Source of the DNA: an uncultured Nitrospirales bacterium
GTDB taxonomy: Bacteria > Nitrospirota > Nitrospiria > Nitrospirales > UBA8639
NCBI GenBank assembly: GCA_958295805.1
Contig: OY282373.1
Location: 1,025,001 to 1,089,000 of the forward strand
Length of the DNA stretch: 64,000 bases
Direction: 5' to 3'
In this document: positions 7,327-16,191 of the stretch, one piece after another
Position numbering within the stretch: position 1 is the stretch's first letter
Layout: the number at the start of each line of letters is the position of its first letter
Notes under the pieces: generated by a model
Database searches by the model: none
What the model was told of the DNA's origin: nothing
The model's input: only the letters and a program-made list of their open reading frames with translations
Made by a program: the position numbers and the translations under genes

Positions 7327-9039
7327 TTGAACGTTTCAACCCGCAGTCTTGTTATTGTTCTCGGACTTGTGCTGGGGGGGGCCGCTCTTGCCTCGGCGCA
7401 GGTTCCGCCTGCTCCCCCTGCTGAATTTCCGTATACCGGGAATCGGACGGCGGTGTGGATCGTGGCCCAGCTCCATATTTTGTTCGCGGCCTTTATTCTG
7501 GGCGCCCCGATTTTTGCCGTGGTTTCGGAATGGCTGGGCTATAAAAACCAGGACCCGAAGTATGATCGATTGGCCAAGGAAGTCACCAAAGTCACGGTGA
7601 TCTTATATAGTATGACGGCGTTGACCGGCGGCCTGTTTATTTTTGTACTGCTGGCGACCTATCCCGACTTCACGACTTGGCTCATCAAGCATTTCTTCCT
7701 GATTTTCGCCCTGGTGTATCCGCTCCTGTTCATCCTCGAAACGATTGTGCTGTACCTGTATTTTTACTCCTGGGATTCCCTGAAGGGGGAAAAGAAAGCG
7801 CGCCATATTGCTTTGGGCGTTCTCCTGAACGTTATTGGAACCGTGACCTTGTTTGTCATTGACGGGCCGACTTCATTCATGAATACCCCGGCCAAGGCCG
7901 CGGAAGGAGTCTCGATTTTCGAGTACATCCAAACCGCGGGCCTCTGGGATAAGATTGCCAATTATAGTTGGATGCCGCTGAATCTGCATCGACTGGTCGG
8001 CAACGTCACCTTCGGCGGGTTTATTGCCGGACTGATTGCGGCCTATATGTACATGGGCGCCAAGTCGGATGAGGAACGCTCGTATTATGATTGGATGGGA
8101 TTCGTGGGAAATCTGATCGGCGTCGGGGCGCTTCTGCTTCTGCCGTTCATGGGGTATCTGCTGGCGTATGAACTGTGTGACTACGATGCGTCGATTTGTC
8201 CGTACATGATGGCCGACCAGCTTTCGATGTTTTTTGAAATGCAGGGCGCCATGGTTGGGCTGATCTTCCTGGCCAGCAACTATTACATCTGGCTGAGTAT
8301 GAAACGGATTCAGGGCGTGGAGCAGGTTCGGATCTCCGGCATGGTCATGATCGCGGTGATCCTGATTCCGGCGGTCATGTCCGTGGCCTGGAAACTGTTC
8401 CCACCGCCGGAATGGCAATCGCTGATCTTCCTGGCGTTGCTGATCGTGCTTCCGCCAATCTTGAGCAGGCTTCCGGGTTTGCGATTTACCGTGTCGTCGT
8501 TCACCATGATCAAGGTCGGATTTTTGATGATTGTGGTGGCCAACGCCATCTGGATGACGCCGCATGGATTCGTGGCGACGCAGGCGTTGGCCACGGAAGA
8601 GTTGGAATTACCGTCCTGGGCCAGCGAATTGGCGCTGATGCCGGCGAAAAACGCGGCCGCGTTTACGTTGGTCTTTCTGACCATCGTCAATTATATTCTC
8701 TATAATCGGGCCATTCGGAGCGGAACCATTATCTGGGGGAAAATCGATTTCACGTCCCAGTTCGTTTTGATCTTCCTGGCCTTCAGTGCGATCTGGACGA
8801 TGGGCCTGATGGGCACGGTCCGGTCGCTTACGAGAAAGTATTACCACGTGTATAACCTGATGCCGGACTTTACCGCGGAATCGTTTACGCCGACATTGGC
8901 CTATTCCGCCTGGTGGATTACGGGTGTCACCTTGCTTTTTTATCTGGTGGTGAGTTTTGCCATCGTGGTGACGTTAGGGGGCGGCGGCCAGAAGACGGAG
9001 GCTCCGCAAGGCACCCCGGTGCCCGCGGGTGCGAAGTAA
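7327..9039 (+). CDS. Cytochrome bd oxidase subunit I-like membrane protein (CydA-like 1)
   Basis: About 570 residues, larger than E. coli CydA (about 520). An N-terminal signal-like segment is followed by some 14 predicted membrane helices. Candidate haem-b ligands are His50 (IVAQLHILFAAF) and His221 (LNLHRLVGNVTFGG), placed like the CydA b595 and b558 histidines. The GRQPW quinol-loop motif is not present, and no CydB gene is nearby. Such stand-alone CydA-like proteins are known from Nitrospira, where one was proposed as terminal oxidase. Whether this copy reduces O2 or only moves electrons cannot be told from sequence. I chose TTG 7327 because GGAGG (7311-7315) precedes it; ATG 7303 is the alternative. 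The stop is 17 bp before the next cytochrome gene. Confidence 0.82.
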   Translation: MNVSTRSLVIVLGLVLGGAALASAQVPPAPPAEFPYTGNRTAVWIVAQLHILFAAFILGAPIFAVVSEWLGYKNQDPKYDRLAKEVTKVTVILYSMTALTGGLFIFVLLATYPDFTTWLIKHFFLIFALVYPLLFILETIVLYLYFYSWDSLKGEKKARHIALGVLLNVIGTVTLFVIDGPTSFMNTPAKAAEGVSIFEYIQTAGLWDKIANYSWMPLNLHRLVGNVTFGGFIAGLIAAYMYMGAKSDEERSYYDWMGFVGNLIGVGALLLLPFMGYLLAYELCDYDASICPYMMADQLSMFFEMQGAMVGLIFLASNYYIWLSMKRIQGVEQVRISGMVMIAVILIPAVMSVAWKLFPPPEWQSLIFLALLIVLPPILSRLPGLRFTVSSFTMIKVGFLMIVVANAIWMTPHGFVATQALATEELELPSWASELALMPAKNAAAFTLVFLTIVNYILYNRAIRSGTIIWGKIDFTSQFVLIFLAFSAIWTMGLMGTVRSLTRKYYHVYNLMPDFTAESFTPTLAYSAWWITGVTLLFYLVVSFAIVVTLGGGGQKTEAPQGTPVPAGAK

Positions 9040-9056
9040 CGGAGGGGACAGCGAGT

Positions 9057-9866
9057 ATGGCTGAGCAAAGTATGACGCGAAACATTCTGAAAAAGGGCGT
9101 GATCGGCGTGGTGGTGGGCATGGTGTTCGTCATAGTCGCCAAGGCCACTCACTTTCCTACGGTCTTCCAGGTGATGTTCTTTATTTACGCGATGCTTGGA
9201 GCCTTTGTGTTTATTCTGCTGGATGCGCCGTCCATGAACCGTCTGCAGGGCGGAAAGGCCATCGTCGGACTGATCTTGTTTTACCTCGTTCTTTCAGGCG
9301 TGTACATCGGCGGGGCGACAGGTCTGCCTCAATACGATCCGGAAATTGAAAAAGGCAAGATCGACAAAATCCTGAAGGCGCGTCGAGCCAGAACCCAACG
9401 GGGGAAAGCCGAAGAACTGATTGCCCGGGCCAAAGCCTTGAATGAACGGGCGGCGTCAATCGACGAACGATTAAAAGCCCTTGGTGGGGGAGCCCAGGTC
9501 GCGGTGGACGCGGAAGCCGTGCCGACCTCTCCTGCCGCGGCCGGTGATCTGGTTGCGCTTGGGAAAGAGCAATGGGAACTCCAGGAGTGTTACAACTGCC
9601 ATAAACTCTTCGGTAAAGGGGGGAAGAAACGGGGACCGGAATTAGATAACATCGGCAATCTGATGACACCCGAAGCCCTGCGGCAAAAAATTCTCAGCCC
9701 CAAAAGCTGGATGGCGGAAGGATTTGAAAAGCAGTACAAGAAGGGTAAAATGCCCAACAAATATAAAGATTTGATGTTTGACGAAGAGGTCGACGCGCTC
9801 GTGGCCTTTTTGGCGACGTTAAAAGATTCTTCGGTCAAGACCCCGAAACCTGTCAAGATGAATTAA
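9057..9866 (+). CDS. Membrane-anchored monohaem cytochrome c
   Basis: 269 residues. Three membrane helices (about 14-30, 36-56, 67-88) are followed by a charged, probably coiled-coil stretch (96-142). A periplasmic c-type domain carries CYNCH (Cys178, Cys181, His182), with MPNKY supplying a likely Met ligand. The frame is open further upstream, but ATG 9057 has GGAGGGG before it. Nested between the first CydA-like gene and the Rieske gene, it probably accepts electrons from the bc-type complex or feeds the bd-like protein. No close named family recognised beyond the cytochrome c domain. Confidence 0.87.
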   Translation: MAEQSMTRNILKKGVIGVVVGMVFVIVAKATHFPTVFQVMFFIYAMLGAFVFILLDAPSMNRLQGGKAIVGLILFYLVLSGVYIGGATGLPQYDPEIEKGKIDKILKARRARTQRGKAEELIARAKALNERAASIDERLKALGGGAQVAVDAEAVPTSPAAAGDLVALGKEQWELQECYNCHKLFGKGGKKRGPELDNIGNLMTPEALRQKILSPKSWMAEGFEKQYKKGKMPNKYKDLMFDEEVDALVAFLATLKDSSVKTPKPVKMN

Positions 9867-9892
9867 GTGCTCTCAGCGCGACTGCAGAACCC

Positions 9893-10837
9893 ATGCAACC
9901 GAAACTCACCGCAAAAACGCGATGCACCGACGGCGAAGTCGGAACGGTGTCCAAGGTCATCGTTGATCCGTTATCCCGTGAGATCAGTCACGTCGTCGTC
10001 AGGGAATCCAATGGGCAGGGAGCCGATCGACGGGTTCCGATCAGCCAGGTGCAGGCGGTCCCGAATGAAGAAGAAATTGTTTTAGGGTGTTCCTCTGAAG
10101 CATTCGGACAATTTCCCGTGCTGGATCGAGATGCCTACGTTACGATCCATGACGTAGAAATCGCCCATCTGGAGGATCATCTGCACGTGGAACCCGGTGA
10201 AATCCTCGTACCCTATCCACGGCTTGAACGCGGCGTCCCACGCCGACGGTTTTTTACGAACATGACGCACGCCATCGGCACGTTGATTGCGCTGCCACTG
10301 GTGTTCCCGGTTTTGAAATATCTGATGAAGCCCATGTATAAGCCCTTTGATAATTCGTGGTTTTCAATCGGCAACGTCCGCAAAATCAAAAAGGAAAACA
10401 TCGGGTACCAGTTCAAGTTTCAGAAGGGGTTTCAGGAAGCCTTCATGCCTGAGCAGCAGATTGAAAAAAATATCTGGGTGGTGAAGGCCACGCCGGAAGT
10501 CCAAAAAACCGTCTACGGAGGGAAAGATAAAAAGTTTTATGACCATAAGGGAAATTTGATCTGGATGAATAAAGCCACGTCTCCCTACATCGGCTATTCC
10601 GGAAAATGTCCGCATTTGGGATGCGGCTACAAGTGGAGACGGACGAAGAATTTCCCCGATGGCGTGTTTTTGTGTCCCTGCCATTTGAGCATCTATGATG
10701 AAGCCGGCAAAGTGCTGGATGGGCCGGCGCCGCGACCTCTTGACGTGTTGCCGATGCAGGTGAACGCGGCAGGGGAAGTGCAGGTCATTGACATTGAATA
10801 CAAAGCCGGAGTGAGAAACCAAGTCCGCCTTCTTTAA
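9893..10837 (+). CDS. Rieske iron-sulfur protein with N-terminal PRC-barrel-like domain
   Basis: 314 residues. Residues 1-100 have the beta-strand pattern of a PRC-barrel (CTDGEVGTVSKVIVDPLSRE... HVVVRE... RRVPISQVQAV). A membrane helix lies at about 126-146. The Rieske domain follows, with cluster ligands Cys239/His241 (CPHLGC) and Cys261/His264 (CPCH) and disulfide partners Cys244 and Cys263. It is the [2Fe-2S] subunit of a quinol:cytochrome c oxidoreductase and is followed 19 bp later by cytochrome b. The domain order is unusual: bacterial Rieske subunits normally start with a Tat signal and a single anchor helix. The PRC-like domain would sit on the cytoplasmic side if the helix is a simple anchor. 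Confidence 0.88.
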   Translation: MQPKLTAKTRCTDGEVGTVSKVIVDPLSREISHVVVRESNGQGADRRVPISQVQAVPNEEEIVLGCSSEAFGQFPVLDRDAYVTIHDVEIAHLEDHLHVEPGEILVPYPRLERGVPRRRFFTNMTHAIGTLIALPLVFPVLKYLMKPMYKPFDNSWFSIGNVRKIKKENIGYQFKFQKGFQEAFMPEQQIEKNIWVVKATPEVQKTVYGGKDKKFYDHKGNLIWMNKATSPYIGYSGKCPHLGCGYKWRRTKNFPDGVFLCPCHLSIYDEAGKVLDGPAPRPLDVLPMQVNAAGEVQVIDIEYKAGVRNQVRLL

Positions 10838-10856
10838 TTTTACCCATAAGCCTTTT

Positions 10857-11969
10857 ATGAACGGTCAATCCGAACCTGCCCACCAACCCAACGCGTTTGA
10901 GAAAGTCGTCGATTTCGTTGATGAACGAGTCGGACTGAAAACGATTCAGGCCAAAATGTTGAATGAGCCCGTCCCGGGAGGGTCGCGCTGGGCGTATGCC
11001 TTTGGCTCGTGTCTGCTGTTCATTTTCATCATGCAGGTGGTGACCGGCATTCTTTTGATGTTCTACTACGTGCCAAGCACCGATCACGCGTATGCGAGCA
11101 CCCAATACATCATCCATGAAGTGGATTACGGCTGGTTTCTGCTGAGTTACCATTTCTGGGGATCGTCCGCCATGGTGGTGATGGTGTTTGCTCATATGTC
11201 GCAGGTGTTCTTATGGGGTGCGTACAAGAAACCCCGTGAACTGGTTTGGTTGGTGGGACTGGCCCTTTTCGGACTGGTTATGGCGTTCGGGTTTACCGGC
11301 TATCTGCTCCCATGGGACCAACGGGCGTACTGGGCCACGGTGGTGGGAGTGGAAATCATGGATAAGACGCCGATCATCGGGGATTTCATGAGTCGCTTTT
11401 TGAAAGGGGGGCCGACGCCCGGACAAATGACCTTGAGTCGGTTTTTTGTCATTCACGTGATGATCCTGCCCGCGGCACTGATGGGGCTGGCGGGTCTCCA
11501 TCTGTTCTTATTCCGTAAAGCCGGCCCCGCCGGTCCGTTCAGAGGGACCCCTGAACAAATCAAAGCCAAGACGGATTATTTCTTTCCCCGACAAATCTGG
11601 AAGGATATCGTGGCCATGGCCTCGGTCTTCCTGATTATCTGCTCGTTGGCGTTCATTGAACCGGTGGTGTTGCTGGAAGAGGCGACGCCTGATCCCGGGG
11701 ATTATCATCCAGAACCGGAATGGTATTTTCTCTTTCTTTTCCAAATGTTGCGATTGAAGATTTTCGCGGGAGAGTTCGGGCAATTTCTCGGAGCCGTGGC
11801 CATCCCCGGAGCGTTTCTGGCGTTTCTGGCGGTGTTGCCCTTTCTTGACAAGAATCCTGAACGAAATATTTTTAAGCGACCGATTGCCTTGATAGGCTGG
11901 ATTGCCATTATGGCGGGCATTTTGATTTTTACCGTCTCGGCGGTTCTGAACAGAGAGTTCTTGCATTAA
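10857..11969 (+). CDS. Cytochrome b of a bc-type complex (b6/subunit IV fused)
   Basis: 370 residues, one chain covering both the haem-bearing N-terminal half and the subunit IV-like half. Haem ligand pairs are His99/His113 (spacing 14) and His200/His215 (spacing 15). The extra residue in the second pair is the cytochrome b6 pattern rather than mitochondrial or proteobacterial cytochrome b. The Qo-site motif PEWYF is at 287-291. Eight membrane helices are expected. It follows the Rieske gene by 19 bp, and the next gene starts immediately after the stop codon. There is no separate cytochrome c1 gene, so one of the neighbouring membrane cytochromes c probably takes that role. Confidence 0.94.
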   Translation: MNGQSEPAHQPNAFEKVVDFVDERVGLKTIQAKMLNEPVPGGSRWAYAFGSCLLFIFIMQVVTGILLMFYYVPSTDHAYASTQYIIHEVDYGWFLLSYHFWGSSAMVVMVFAHMSQVFLWGAYKKPRELVWLVGLALFGLVMAFGFTGYLLPWDQRAYWATVVGVEIMDKTPIIGDFMSRFLKGGPTPGQMTLSRFFVIHVMILPAALMGLAGLHLFLFRKAGPAGPFRGTPEQIKAKTDYFFPRQIWKDIVAMASVFLIICSLAFIEPVVLLEEATPDPGDYHPEPEWYFLFLFQMLRLKIFAGEFGQFLGAVAIPGAFLAFLAVLPFLDKNPERNIFKRPIALIGWIAIMAGILIFTVSAVLNREFLH

Positions 11970-11975
11970 GTGCGT

Positions 11976-12836
11976 ATGTCGAACGCCAAACTGGGTCTCT
12001 TAGTTTTCTGGCCGACCTTCTGGACGGGCTTCCCCATAAAGATGGTCATCGCGTTGCTGTTGTTGGCGGCCCACGTCCATCCCTGGGAAGGTACCGGCCT
12101 CCAAGCCTTGTTGCTCCTTTCCGTGCCCGTGGACATCTGGGCTTTGGGGCTCTGCACGCGAACCGTCTTGCTGGAACGGCTCAACGTCGACCCGCCCAAA
12201 GGGACGGGGCTTCGCTTGTGGGGATATTGGGCCGCGTTTTCGGTGGTCTATCTTCCTCTGTTGTCGTTCGTCGTCAGCGGAGTCAAAGCCCTGACGCTAT
12301 CCGCAACCGAGGCGACCATTCATTTTGTTGAAGAAAGTATCGTCGCAATTCCCATTGCCGAAAAAATCAGTCTGGAGTTGGTAATGTGGGGCACACCGAC
12401 CACCATTGTGCTCATCGTCTTGCTCTACGGCTGGTTGTGGGGGTTGGGCGCCATGGCGCAGCGCTTCGTGCGTGCGGCGACCTCCGTTGACGGCACGTTC
12501 CAGGATATCGTATGCAGATGGGATTTCCTGCGGATACCCAAAGATCAACCATTGGTGTTGACGGCCTTTACCGGCACGGGCGTGGTCCTGGTGTTGGTGT
12601 TCTGGGGATTGATTCCCGTGAGTACCCCGCATCCGCATGAAGAATATGAGTTTGTTCACGTGCAAAAGGTGGAAGAGAAGATCGTTCCCAAAGACGTCAT
12701 GAAACGGGCAGAGCAGACCCTGGCTCGCGCGGAAGCCACGTTAAAAGAATTGGAAACGGACAAGCCGGCAGGTGAACGGCCCAAAGAGGAAACCAGTGCC
12801 CCGACCAAAACGGTCGAAGAAGAGTCGAAACCTTAG
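11976..12836 (+). CDS. Membrane protein of the bc/bd cluster, unknown function
   Basis: About 286 residues from ATG 11976; GTG 11970, directly after the cytochrome b stop, is an alternative. About five hydrophobic segments (near 10-32, 40-55, 75-98, 130-155, 195-215) are followed by a soluble C-terminus of 70 residues. That tail is rich in Lys and Glu and probably forms a coiled coil. No haem c motif or recognised domain. Its place between cytochrome b and the second CydA-like gene, with no spacing, argues that it is a structural or linker subunit of the same complex. Confidence 0.75.
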   Translation: MSNAKLGLLVFWPTFWTGFPIKMVIALLLLAAHVHPWEGTGLQALLLLSVPVDIWALGLCTRTVLLERLNVDPPKGTGLRLWGYWAAFSVVYLPLLSFVVSGVKALTLSATEATIHFVEESIVAIPIAEKISLELVMWGTPTTIVLIVLLYGWLWGLGAMAQRFVRAATSVDGTFQDIVCRWDFLRIPKDQPLVLTAFTGTGVVLVLVFWGLIPVSTPHPHEEYEFVHVQKVEEKIVPKDVMKRAEQTLARAEATLKELETDKPAGERPKEETSAPTKTVEEESKP

Positions 12837-12871
12837 CCTTAACAGGATCATAGACACCGGTGAGGACCCCC

Positions 12872-14749
12872 ATGAAAAACCCCGGCACAATTGAAACGCG
12901 ACATTCCTGGTTGCCAAAGGTGAAACCAGCCTCCCTCTTCGGGTGGAGCGTTGTGTGGACCCTTCTCCTTCTGCCGGCGTGCGTCTGGGCTCAAGATGCC
13001 GCGACACAAGCCATGTCCGTGGAGTATCGAGACATTCCCGGACTCGGCAGCCGGAACGTGATCTGGGTCATTGCTCAACAGCATCTCCTCCTTGCCGGAT
13101 TCGTGCTTGGCGTGCCGATCTTTGCCTGGGTCTGTGAGATTGTCGGATGGAAGACCAAAGAAGCCCGGTATGACACCCTCGCCAAAGAATTTACCAAGCT
13201 GTTGACGTCGGCCTATGCAACCACGGCCCTGTTCGGCGGCATTCTTCTCTTCCTCCTGATCGGCCTGTATCCCAAACTCATGGCGTACCTCTCCGACGTC
13301 TTTTTCCCGTCCTTCATTCTCTACTGCATCCTGTTTCTCCTGGAAACCGTGACCCTCTATTTGTACTGGTACGGGTGGGACGCGATGCAGGGGAATAAAA
13401 AAGGGTTCCACCTCTTCCTTGGGTTTTTGCTCAACCTGTTTGCCTTGGGAATCATGATCGTGCCCAATGCGTGGGCCACCTTCCAAGCCAGTCCGGTGGT
13501 GGTTGCAGATGGGACGGCGATTGATCGGGCGTGGGCTGCAACGTGGAATCCGACGTGGTGGCCGGTCAATATTCATCGCCTCATTGCCAACGTGGTGCTG
13601 GGCGGGTTTATTTGCGGGGCCTACGCGGGTATCCGGTATCTCCTGGCGGCCAGCCAGGCGGAACGCGAACATTACGATTGGATGGGCTACGTCGGAAATT
13701 TTATCGGCGTGTTCGGAATGCTCCCGCTGCCCTTTGCCGGATATTGGCTCATGCGGGAGATCTACCAATATAACCAGCAAATGGGCATTACCCTGATGGG
13801 AGGATTTTTAGCGTGGCTCTTTATCCTGCAGGCGATGCTCATCGGCGTGCTGTTCCTCGGAGCCAATTATTACTTCTGGATGGGGATTACGTATCGGATT
13901 CCCGGGTCGGAGCAGAGCTACAAACGGCCGATTCTGGCCATGCTCATTGTGCTCATGGTATGCCTCGGGGTCTGGATGACGCCCCACTCCCTGGTTGCCA
14001 GTCTGGAAGAGGCCAGAAAAATGGGAGGCACGCATCATCCGCTGCTGGGGGTTTTCGGGGTGATGTCCGCCAAAATGACGGTCGCCAATCTCATGATATT
14101 GGTCACCTTCATGAGTTTCATCATGTATTGGCGGGCCGGCAAGCAGGAAACAAGCGGGTGGGCGAAGATGGCCAAGGCGGTGATGGGCGCCTTACTGGTC
14201 ATCGCCGGCATTGCGGTCATTGTTCTGGGAGTGTGGGGGTATTTCGTCCCGGCCATTATTCGGATTAATTATTTCTCCGTGGCCCAGGTGTTGATCGTCC
14301 TGTTTATTATGATCACGTTCACGCCCTTGACCGCGGTGCTGATGAAAAGTGCCAAAACCATGACCGAAATGGTCTGGGGACGGATGCCGATCCGGGCGGC
14401 GTATTGCCTGGTGTCCAACGCCGTTATGGTCATCCTGCTCATGTCGTTGATGGGCTACGCCCGATCATCCTCTCGGGTGCATTGGCATGTCTACGGGGTG
14501 ATGCGGGATACCTCGGACTATGCCTATTCGCCGGCCCTGGGCTATGCGGCTGCCTTCATGTCGCTCAATACCTTTGTTTTCTGTTTACTGGTGGCGTTCA
14601 TCTTCTGGGTCGCCACGATGGGCGACAAAGGGAAGAAAGGCCCGGAACGGGGTCAACCCGCCGAGGAACCGGCCAAGATCCCAATGGACGCGACGCCGGC
14701 CATGGCCGGCGGAGCACCGCGAGAGGGAGAAGCGACGCCGAAAGGGTAG
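12872..14749 (+). CDS. Cytochrome bd oxidase subunit I-like membrane protein (CydA-like 2)
   Basis: About 625 residues from ATG 12872. An N-terminal hydrophobic signal-like segment precedes some 14 helices. The candidate haem ligands His71 (VIAQQHLLLAGF) and His235 (PVNIHRLIANVVLGGF) align with those of CydA-like 1. Near the C-terminus the stretch SSRVHWHVYGVMRD resembles the CydA segment around the b558 Met better than the matching part of the first copy does (KYYHVYNLMPD). The C-terminal tail is charged and Pro/Ala-rich. No cydB gene accompanies it. The pair probably arose by duplication and then diverged. Confidence 0.83.
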   Translation: MKNPGTIETRHSWLPKVKPASLFGWSVVWTLLLLPACVWAQDAATQAMSVEYRDIPGLGSRNVIWVIAQQHLLLAGFVLGVPIFAWVCEIVGWKTKEARYDTLAKEFTKLLTSAYATTALFGGILLFLLIGLYPKLMAYLSDVFFPSFILYCILFLLETVTLYLYWYGWDAMQGNKKGFHLFLGFLLNLFALGIMIVPNAWATFQASPVVVADGTAIDRAWAATWNPTWWPVNIHRLIANVVLGGFICGAYAGIRYLLAASQAEREHYDWMGYVGNFIGVFGMLPLPFAGYWLMREIYQYNQQMGITLMGGFLAWLFILQAMLIGVLFLGANYYFWMGITYRIPGSEQSYKRPILAMLIVLMVCLGVWMTPHSLVASLEEARKMGGTHHPLLGVFGVMSAKMTVANLMILVTFMSFIMYWRAGKQETSGWAKMAKAVMGALLVIAGIAVIVLGVWGYFVPAIIRINYFSVAQVLIVLFIMITFTPLTAVLMKSAKTMTEMVWGRMPIRAAYCLVSNAVMVILLMSLMGYARSSSRVHWHVYGVMRDTSDYAYSPALGYAAAFMSLNTFVFCLLVAFIFWVATMGDKGKKGPERGQPAEEPAKIPMDATPAMAGGAPREGEATPKG

Positions 14750-14797
14750 GCATGAAGAATGAGTGCCAATGGCAGTCTTTAACCTGAGCGAGGAGAC

Positions 14798-15400
14798 ATG
14801 AGCGAGGTTGCGTTACTCCAATTGATCGGTCTCACCGTCGTAGGATGCGGGATCCTGATCCTGCTGTTCATCACGTCAAAATTTCTCAGGGTCGTGGGCT
14901 TTGTGGTCATCGTCTTGGGGACGTTTACCTTGATTGCCTTGGGTGTCCCGCAAATGCCCTCTCTGCCCCCGGCGATTGAAACCTTCGACATTGCCAAGGT
15001 CAAAACACCGGACGACTTGGCGTCGATCGGTCAGAAGATTTTCTTCAGCAAAGGCCAATGTGCGCTGTGTCATTCCATCGGTCCCAGCGAATCCGCTCGA
15101 TGCCCGGATTTGAAAGGCATCGGGGCCAAGCTCGCGCCCGAGTTTATCTATGAAAGCCTTACCGAGCCTCAAGCCTATATTTATCTGGACTTCAGGCATG
15201 AAGGCCTGCCCAAGGAATATCCGGCTCGTATGCCACACATCAACAAGAATCCGATTGCCTTGTCCAAGCAGGAGATTTATTCGGTGATCGCGTTTCTCCA
15301 GAAAATGAGCGGCGAACCCATTAGCGTCAAAGTCGAAGACGTCCTTGGAGTCGGCGAAGAGGGTGACGTGAAAGTCGCCTCCGTCCATGGAGCCTACTAA
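14798..15400 (+). CDS. Membrane-anchored monohaem cytochrome c
   Basis: 200 residues with two N-terminal membrane helices (about 5-26 and 31-50) and a c-type domain with CALCH (Cys88, Cys91, His92). A Met in ARMPHINKN is the likely axial ligand. An extra Cys (Cys102 region, SARCPDLKG) is present. It starts 48 bp after CydA-like 2 and has GAGGAG before its ATG. Probably an electron carrier of the same respiratory assembly. Confidence 0.86.
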   Translation: MSEVALLQLIGLTVVGCGILILLFITSKFLRVVGFVVIVLGTFTLIALGVPQMPSLPPAIETFDIAKVKTPDDLASIGQKIFFSKGQCALCHSIGPSESARCPDLKGIGAKLAPEFIYESLTEPQAYIYLDFRHEGLPKEYPARMPHINKNPIALSKQEIYSVIAFLQKMSGEPISVKVEDVLGVGEEGDVKVASVHGAY

Positions 15401-15415
15401 CCAGGAGAGTGCTGC

Positions 15416-16141
15416 ATGAAAGGCCCCCTTGCGCAAACGGGAATCTTGTTGGTGGGAATGTACGTGTTTCTGAAATTCATTCTGCCGTTGTTTACCGCGC
15501 CGCTGCCGGCAAGTCTCATCTTTTTATACTTGGCGCTGACGGTCGCCGCGGCGATGATTTTCTATACTATGAGCGGCGCAGGTCTTGAAGAGTTCATGGG
15601 ACCCATCGGGAGGTTCCTGACGGGAGAAGGGCAGAAGGGCGTGGCCACGACGGCCCGCGTTATGGTGTTCATGCTGTTCCCGTTGTTGGTGGGATGGCAA
15701 ACGTACACGAAATTGGCCCCGAGCGACGTGCCGCCTCCTGAAAATCGAACGATTCATCCCGCGCCTCCCGGCGAATTTGTCGGATTGTCCAATCCATTTC
15801 AGAAAACGCAGGAAAATATCATGATGGGGAAAGGGCTCTACGCGGCGTTTTGTTCACCCTGTCATGGAGCCAATTTTGACGGGAAAGGCCCGGCGTCCGT
15901 GGGCTTTAATCCTCCTCCGGCGAATTTCGGTGATCCGGGAACGATTGCGCAGTTGCAGGAATCCTATCTGTTCTGGCGAATCAAAAAAGGCGGGGTAGGG
16001 CTTCCGGTGGAAGGGATGCCGTGGAAGTCCGCCATGCCGCGCTGGGAAGTGGAATTGCCGGACGAGTGGATTTGGAAAATTATCATGGGTGAATACGACG
16101 GCGCGGGCCAATCGCCGCGGACGTGGGAAGAAGAGGAATAG
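15416..16141 (+). CDS. Membrane-anchored monohaem cytochrome c
   Basis: 241 residues. Hydrophobic segments lie near 8-28, 33-52 and 81-98. The C-terminal c-type domain has CSPCH (Cys146, Cys149, His150) and MPWKSAMPRW, where Met residues may ligate the haem. CAGGAGAG upstream supports ATG 15416. It lies 15 bp after the preceding cytochrome gene. Confidence 0.86.
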   Translation: MKGPLAQTGILLVGMYVFLKFILPLFTAPLPASLIFLYLALTVAAAMIFYTMSGAGLEEFMGPIGRFLTGEGQKGVATTARVMVFMLFPLLVGWQTYTKLAPSDVPPPENRTIHPAPPGEFVGLSNPFQKTQENIMMGKGLYAAFCSPCHGANFDGKGPASVGFNPPPANFGDPGTIAQLQESYLFWRIKKGGVGLPVEGMPWKSAMPRWEVELPDEWIWKIIMGEYDGAGQSPRTWEEEE

Positions 16142-16191
16142 GAGCGCTGCAAACGGCGAAACAAGGAGTGGAGCAGCCAAGGAGCATGACA

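Noticed and set aside
7873-8565. Long His/Arg-rich antisense frame in the CydA-like gene
   Set aside because: Composition is typical of reading the reverse of membrane-protein codons; no start signal or homology seen.
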